Part shown: one piece after another, positions 22,303 through 26,387 of the stretch
How positions within the stretch are numbered: position 1 is the stretch's first letter
Layout of the letters: every line of letters begins with the position of its first letter
Assembly (NCBI GenBank): GCA_036794825.1
Contig: DAIRGA010000045.1
Coordinates: forward strand, 1 to 26,387
Origin: RZYY01 sp036794825
GTDB taxonomy: Bacteria > Bacteroidota > Bacteroidia > Bacteroidales > 4484-276
Direction of reading: 5' to 3'
Length of the DNA: 26,387 bases
Notes under the pieces: model-generated
The model's database searches: none
Told to the model about the DNA's origin: nothing
The model's input: the letters and a program-made list of their open reading frames with translations, nothing else
Position numbers and translations under genes: made by a program

Positions 22303-23161
22303 ATGGAAATAATTGATTTACAAAAGAAAAATTGTTACTCAGAAGTTGATGTCAAAGAGAGTGAATTATCGCAAATTATCTTCCAAAATTGGGCGGTATT
22401 TTTTCCTGATCTAGAGTAACTCAAAAAGAATTTCCTTTAACTGGTGAAGTGATGGATAGAAATACCAGTGGAAGAATTGATTTCTTCGCCTACAATCGAG
22501 AAAGAAAAAGTTTTGTGATTTTCGAAATCAAATCAGTTTATGATAAGAATATTCGAAGTCAAGTTTTGGATTATGCCGACTCGGTTGAGGAGAATTTTCT
22601 CTGATTTTACTTAAAGCTAAACAGATAATTCCTGACATCAGAATATCCAATCATGCTGTTGAATTAATTCTGTTTGCAAAGTACTTTAAAACAAATGATT
22701 ATGAAAGAATTAAAAAGATTGATTACCCTACAAAGTTGATAACCTACAGGTACTTTGAAAAAAGTCACATCCTTTTGGATAAAACAGATAATCAATTACA
22801 ACAAAAAAATAAGTCAAGAGAAAGAATTGAAAATAGCAAAGATGAAAGTCAGAGTCAGGATAACAAATACATAGTTGATTTTTGGCAATCATTCTTTGAT
22901 TTACAAAATCGTCAAATTATACTTCCAAATGAAGATTTTCGATTAGAAGGCCCTGAGCTCGTCATCAGGATCACAACGACACATTTAAAATATTCACGTG
23001 AAAAAGCAAACTATGTTTTGAGTTCTATATCGGAGAGTTACTTACGAAATGAATTAATCAAAAGTGCAGCATTTACACGTCACATTAAGAGTATGAAATT
23101 TGGGAATAAAATCACCAGTGGTTATTGCTTTGATTATGATTTAATTAAGAGTTATTGCTGA
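22303..23161 (+). pseudogene. Broken PD-(D/E)XK-like nuclease gene with two frameshifts
   Basis: Three successive reading frames join into one coherent protein. Frame one runs from the ATG at 22303 to a TAA at 22417-22419 (38 residues, ending AVFFPDLE). From about 22416 the next frame continues VTQKEFPLTGEVMDRNTSGR up to a TGA at 22602-22604. From about 22601 the third frame runs LILLKAKQIIPDIRISNHAV and on to the stop at 23159-23161. The middle part contains IDFFAY followed by FVIFEIKSV, the D...ExK signature of restriction-endonuclease-fold nucleases. Both shifts are -1, as if one base were lost each time. The region is visibly more A+T-rich than its neighbours, with many AAA and TTA codons, which suggests later acquisition. 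No close family is recognised. Assembly or sequencing error could mimic this. Confidence 0.7.
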
Positions 23162-23192
23162 ACATTTTTTAATGATTTCTTACCCAGGTAAC

Positions 23193-23705
23193 CTACATCA
23201 CCCTCTTTCCTCCCGGCCTCTCCTTCTCAAAAATCTCAAGATTTCCGATTTTGTCGCCATTGATTTCAAAGCGAAGCATGGTTATCACCTGGTGTAATCC
23301 TGAATTGCCGGCGGCGCCGGGATTGAGATGCAAAACGTTGAGTTTTGGATCGAAAATTACTTTGAGGATATGCGAATGGCCGGTAATGAAAAGTTTTGGG
23401 TTTTCAGTTAATATGGCCTCCCTGGCCTTCTTTTCGTAGCGGCCGGGATAGCCGCCAATGTGCATCATCACAACCTTAACCTCCTCAATCGTAAAGGTGT
23501 TTATCTCCGGAAATCTGTAGCGAATCTCGTGGTTGTCAATATTTCCGTAAACTGCTCTCAGTGGTTTAAAAGCGCTGATCTCGTCGGCAAGCAGCGTTGA
23601 GCCAATGTCGCCTGCATGCCATATCTCGTTGCAATGGCCGAAAAAGTCGTATGCCTCCTTTGGCCAGGCGCCATGGGTATCGGATAAAAGTCCGATTTTC
23701 TTCAT
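23193..23705 (-). CDS. Metallophosphoesterase / phosphodiesterase, YfcE/MJ0936 family
   Basis: A 170-residue calcineurin-like phosphoesterase. Metal ligands are in family order: D9 and H11 (LLSDTHG), D33 (HAGDIG), N56 (GNIDNHE), H82 (MMHIGGYPG), H110 and H112 (ITGHSHI), and the closing LHLNPGAAG. The family hydrolyses phosphodiesters with two divalent metals; the natural substrate is often unknown. The open frame continues 12 codons upstream to 23741, into the TonB-like gene, but MKKIGLLSDTHG at 23705 is the standard beginning of the family. The ATG lies 4 nt past the stop of the TonB-like gene, so the two are one transcript. No clear terminator was seen after it. Confidence 0.93.
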   Translation of the reverse strand: MKKIGLLSDTHGAWPKEAYDFFGHCNEIWHAGDIGSTLLADEISAFKPLRAVYGNIDNHEIRYRFPEINTFTIEEVKVVMMHIGGYPGRYEKKAREAILTENPKLFITGHSHILKVIFDPKLNVLHLNPGAAGNSGLHQVITMLRFEINGDKIGNLEIFEKERPGGKRVM

Positions 23706-23709
23706 AAAG

Positions 23710-24534
23710 CTAAAACTGGTTGTTGTTGCTTGGTGGAACATAGCGCATCTGCTGGTAATCCGTCAGGTTGAAACTGATCTGAAGTACCATCTCCGTTCGA
23801 ACAGCCATGTCATTATGGATTCCGGGTTTCCACTTCAGTAGTTTCAGCAGTCGGATGGCCTCTTCGTTGCAACCCCCACTGACGCTTTTCAGCAATTTTA
23901 TGTTGGATACCCGTCCGGAAGTCTCCACAACAAAAAACACTTCAACAGTTCCTGAAATGCTTTGTTTCAAGGCAGTAGCCGGATAAACCATGTTCTGCTG
24001 AACGAAATCGCCAAACTTCATTCCTGATTGCGAATAGACCGGTCTTGGCGGGTTTTTCAATTGCGCTGATTTGTAGATGTGGAAGCTGGTATCAGCAGTG
24101 AGCTCAGGCCACGAATCCTGCCGGTTACCCTGTTTCTTAAGGTGTCGCATGTATTTTTTTAGGCTGAATTCAACCTCCAGCGTTGTCTGACTATCTATTG
24201 GATTACCTCTTAACTGTGCAGGCTCCCAAAGTAAAAACCTGAAAAGCCGTATCGCTTCTTTATCCAAATCATTGCTGACACTCTGGCTGATAGCAACATC
24301 TGAAACTTTACCCGTCTTATCCACTACACATTGAATTACCACTGTGCCTTCAATCTTTTCCTGCATAGCTTCTTCAGGATAAATCATTTCCCTGGACAAA
24401 AAATCAGCAAGCTGGGTTTTGCCTCCAAAGTTTTCCACAGGTCGGAATTCGTAATACTGAGCAAAGGCTGAAACAGAAAAAAACAGTACTATTCCAAAGA
24501 TAAACAAGCACTTAAGAATGGATAAAGTTTTCAT
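23710..24534 (-). CDS. Secreted protein with two TonB C-terminal domains
   Basis: A 274-residue protein with a cleavable signal peptide (about 1-26, ending SAFAQ) and two tandem TonB-type C-terminal domains. The first (about 40-127) reads LADFLSREMIYPEEAMQEKI, EGTVVIQCVVDKTGKVSDVA and LWEPAQLRG. The second (about 173-257) reads FGDFVQQNMVYPATALKQSI, SGTVEVFFVVETSGRVSNIK and LKWKPGIHN. Both keep the YP.A...I.GTV.....V...G.V pattern and the KxW/LWxP motif. Typical TonB has an N-terminal membrane helix and a Pro-rich spanning linker; both are missing, so this is a periplasmic protein that probably does not transduce energy by itself. It is followed after 4 nt by the phosphoesterase. The promoter region has only a weak TAGCTTTA-like match. 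Confidence 0.85.
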   Translation of the reverse strand: MKTLSILKCLFIFGIVLFFSVSAFAQYYEFRPVENFGGKTQLADFLSREMIYPEEAMQEKIEGTVVIQCVVDKTGKVSDVAISQSVSNDLDKEAIRLFRFLLWEPAQLRGNPIDSQTTLEVEFSLKKYMRHLKKQGNRQDSWPELTADTSFHIYKSAQLKNPPRPVYSQSGMKFGDFVQQNMVYPATALKQSISGTVEVFFVVETSGRVSNIKLLKSVSGGCNEEAIRLLKLLKWKPGIHNDMAVRTEMVLQISFNLTDYQQMRYVPPSNNNQF

Positions 24535-24663
24535 AGACCCTTTTTTTGAAATAAACTGGTAAAGCTACTCATATTTGGGTTAACGACGCATATGGAAAGA
24601 AGATTTGAAAAACCTGACTAAACTTTTTGTTGCTATTTTTACCCAAAAAATTCAATAATTCAA

Positions 24664-25929
24664 ATGAGTTTGAAATCTACCCAAATAGCAATTTGGATCA
24701 TAATCATTTACCTGTCAGTACTTTACGCAGGATGCTCAATTAAAAATCAGTTTTCGGTTATCAATTTCGCTCCACTCTACAGCGAACAAGAAAAGCCACT
24801 GATAACGGGAGTTCGTGTTTTTCATGAATCTGACAGCCTTTCGCGTATTTATGTCCGATACCGGCCTTCAAGCCTCAAATACGAAGTTAAAGTTGGCAGT
24901 AATTTCAACCGGGCGGACTACACTTTCAGCTATAAAATTTTCAAAAATTATGAATCAAAAATAGTTCTCGACAGCGGGGCTTTCAGGCTTTATGACTCGC
25001 TCTATTTTCAAAATCAATTGTCGCTGGTTTATAACTTCAGCGTAAAAACACCGGGATTAGGAAATTGGGTTGTAGAACTCAAATTTAGCGATTTGAACCG
25101 AGCTGCTGAGAGTTACTACCCGGTGCAAATCAATAAATCAAGGAATGAAAATGCCCAGGATTTCCTTTTGGTGGATGAAAATGACGAGGTTATTTTTGAG
25201 GATTGGATCAATTGGAAAACCAGGTTTCGGATCATCACAACTAAAACCAACATCGAAAACCTGTTTGTTGATTATTACGACCAGGTTTTTCCCGAGGCAA
25301 GCCCCCCTTTCTCGATGGCTCATGCGCCGGTTTATCAACTAACTCAGAAAGAGAGATTTGTGATAAAAGTAGATAATGGGATCACCGATTACCTTCAATA
25401 TGGCAGAGAGGGGTTTTCCCATTTCCGCAGCGATACCTCAGCCATGAATGGCTTTACGCTTTTCAGGTTTCATGATGATTATCCTCAGATGAAGGACGAC
25501 ATGTTGTTACCCGGCCCAATGAGGTATCTTACAACTGATTCAGAATTCTATGCTATAGCCGGTTCCGACGATTATAAAGCAAAGCTTGAAAAGTTCTGGA
25601 TTGAAATCGCAGGAAACGAAAACCGGGGGTTGCAACTAATGAGCGATTATTTCAGTCGGGTTGAACTTGCCAATCTCTACTTTTCTTCCTACAAAGAGGG
25701 CTGGAAAACCGACCGCGGCTTGATTTACATAATTTTTGGGCCACCGGTTCAGGTTTACCGCCGTAGCGGTATCGAAACCTGGATTTACGGCGACCCGCAG
25801 AAACGATCCAGTCTGCGTTTTGACTTTATTGCCAACCAAAATCCATTCACTTTTAATGACTTTGAGTTGATCCGGCAGCCCGACTTTAAAAGTCCGTATT
25901 ATATTGCCGTGGACTTCTGGAGACGTTAA
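24664..25929 (+). CDS. GWxTD domain lipoprotein
   Basis: A 421-residue envelope protein. The N-terminus is a lipoprotein signal (hydrophobic 8-22, then LYAGC with C24 as the lipidated cysteine). The C-terminal part (from about 346) begins GWKTDRGLIYIIFGPP, the GWxTD signature, and continues with EVWIYGDP-like ETWIYGDP and ends DFWRR. GWxTD proteins are found in Bacteroidota and related phyla; their function is not established. The part between (about 30-330) is beta-rich with segments such as RIYVRYRPSSLKYEVKVG and YYPVQINKSR. It follows the TonB-like gene in divergent orientation. The ATG at 24664 directly begins the signal peptide. Cell-surface or outer-membrane periplasmic location is inferred. 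Confidence 0.88.
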   Translation: MSLKSTQIAIWIIIIYLSVLYAGCSIKNQFSVINFAPLYSEQEKPLITGVRVFHESDSLSRIYVRYRPSSLKYEVKVGSNFNRADYTFSYKIFKNYESKIVLDSGAFRLYDSLYFQNQLSLVYNFSVKTPGLGNWVVELKFSDLNRAAESYYPVQINKSRNENAQDFLLVDENDEVIFEDWINWKTRFRIITTKTNIENLFVDYYDQVFPEASPPFSMAHAPVYQLTQKERFVIKVDNGITDYLQYGREGFSHFRSDTSAMNGFTLFRFHDDYPQMKDDMLLPGPMRYLTTDSEFYAIAGSDDYKAKLEKFWIEIAGNENRGLQLMSDYFSRVELANLYFSSYKEGWKTDRGLIYIIFGPPVQVYRRSGIETWIYGDPQKRSSLRFDFIANQNPFTFNDFELIRQPDFKSPYYIAVDFWRR

Positions 25930-25936
25930 CGGGCAA

Positions 25937-25959
25937 TAAAAATCCCGGAAAATCCGGGA
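25937..25959 (-). terminator. Hairpin between the GWxTD and GIN-domain genes
   Basis: TCCCGGA (25943-25949) pairs perfectly with TCCGGGA (25953-25959) around AAA. The A-rich stretch 25938-25942 becomes the T-run after the hairpin on the minus strand, so it best serves the GIN-domain gene; a weak TTTT on the plus side may help the GWxTD gene. Confidence 0.72.
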
Positions 25960-25994
25960 CGTGATTTTATCAGAAACAGAAACAACCTGGCGCG

Positions 25995-26387
25995 TTACCT
26001 CTTTTTTAAGCTACCTGCGCCATTGATCTCCTGCTCAATCTGCGGATTGCCCTGGTAGGTTACTGAGCCTGCGCCCGAAATTGAAACCCTGAGTGTTTCC
26101 GAAACCGACACCCTTGCATCACCGGCGCCAGTAACCTTTATATTCAGATTATTGACCTGAAAGGAAAATGCATTGAGATCGGAAGCGCCGGAAAGCCGTG
26201 CAATAAAATTTTTGGCACGTCCATTCAGAGTCACATCATTTGCGCCTGAAAGATCTGTTGTAATTGTCTCAGTAACAAGGGTTAGATTCAGTGTTGAAGC
26301 TCCGCTGCCGCTGATACTAATCTCATCAAAATTCAGTTCCTGCTCGCTTTTTATATCCACTGCACCGGAAAGGTCAATTTCACTCAA
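25995..26387 (-). CDS. GIN-domain (DUF2807) protein, C-terminal part (partial)
   Basis: The 131-codon fragment runs off the window's right edge, so its start is not seen; the TTG at the edge is an internal codon, not a start. The sequence is a regular beta-solenoid-like series of short strands, with SGAVDI, GSGASTLNL, LSGANDVTL, LSGASDLNAF, VTGAGDARV and SISGAGSVTYQG, the pattern of GIN-type DUF2807 domains described as putative auto-transporter adhesin head domains. It ends GAGSLKKR, a typical terminus for the family. The N-terminal signal would lie beyond the window. It is convergent to the GWxTD gene, with the hairpin at 25937-25959 between them. Confidence 0.9.
   Translation of the reverse strand: MSEIDLSGAVDIKSEQELNFDEISISGSGASTLNLTLVTETITTDLSGANDVTLNGRAKNFIARLSGASDLNAFSFQVNNLNIKVTGAGDARVSVSETLRVSISGAGSVTYQGNPQIEQEINGAGSLKKR

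Noticed and set aside
22736..23161. 141-residue frame as a free-standing gene
   Set aside because: Homogeneous protein sequence continues upstream in two other frames to the ATG at 22303, so this is the last piece of a broken gene.
23706..23741. Twelve-codon extension of the phosphoesterase into the TonB-like gene
   Set aside because: The family begins at MKKIGLLSDTHG; the extension overlaps the upstream stop and is not conserved in type.
1..26387. CRISPR array, tRNA, rRNA, phage or transposase genes
   Set aside because: No spaced direct repeats, cloverleaf-like intergenic stretch or transposase/integrase signature was seen on either strand by eye; a tRNA and Rfam scan would settle it.

Overview
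The window looks like a chromosomal stretch of a Bacteroidota (Bacteroidetes) bacterium, probably Bacteroidales-like or a related environmental lineage. Four things point there. A secreted protein ends in a type IX secretion (T9SS) sorting domain. Most gene starts are preceded by TAnnTTTG, the -7 element of this phylum, rather than by a sigma70 -10 box. Ribosome binding sites are weak at most starts. There is a small ribosomal protein bTHX gene, and GWxTD and GIN-domain (DUF2807) proteins are present. The genus cannot be fixed from the sequence alone. No rRNA, tRNA, CRISPR array, intact transposase or phage gene was seen.

Layout. Positions 1-506 hold the 3' end of a xanthine dehydrogenase large subunit, followed by a roughly 138-bp imperfect palindrome (481-618). 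A dipeptidase of the PepD type (703-2163, minus) is divergent from a large secreted arginine deiminase (2394-5459). That deiminase resembles the Porphyromonas gingivalis peptidylarginine deiminase and carries additional P-type and Ig-like domains and a T9SS tail. Next come recQ, a family 2 glycosyltransferase, and a 3-methyladenine DNA glycosylase. The glycosylase converges on a HU gene through a two-way terminator lying inside its own last codons. Then come fmt and a membrane-anchored TPR protein (minus), divergent from a small secreted protein of unknown function (11324-12133), trmH and the 52-residue bTHX gene.

The second half opens with a tightly coupled minus-strand pair, 14630-16006 and 13266-14633. 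It matches MurL plus MurD2, the alternative route to D-glutamate in peptidoglycan in which L-Glu is ligated first and then epimerised on the nucleotide precursor. Divergent from it are YqgE/AlgH and a fused DEDDh exonuclease/GIY-YIG nuclease, then rpsA (S1) with long acidic ends and a roughly 100-nt leader. rpsA converges on a YfcC-type permease. An A+T-rich stretch (22303-23161) carries a nuclease-like gene broken by two frameshifts. The window ends with a phosphodiesterase and a two-domain TonB-like protein (minus), a GWxTD lipoprotein (plus), and the C-terminal part of a GIN-domain protein (minus) that runs off the edge.

Most of the region is housekeeping: translation (fmt, trmH, bTHX, rpsA), repair (recQ, mpg, exonuclease/GIY-YIG) and envelope (murL/murD2, GT2, TonB, GWxTD). 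The points most worth a second look are the MurL/MurD2 pair, the peptidylarginine-deiminase-like exoenzyme, the palindromic element and the decayed nuclease gene. None is clearly a wholly new system on sequence alone.
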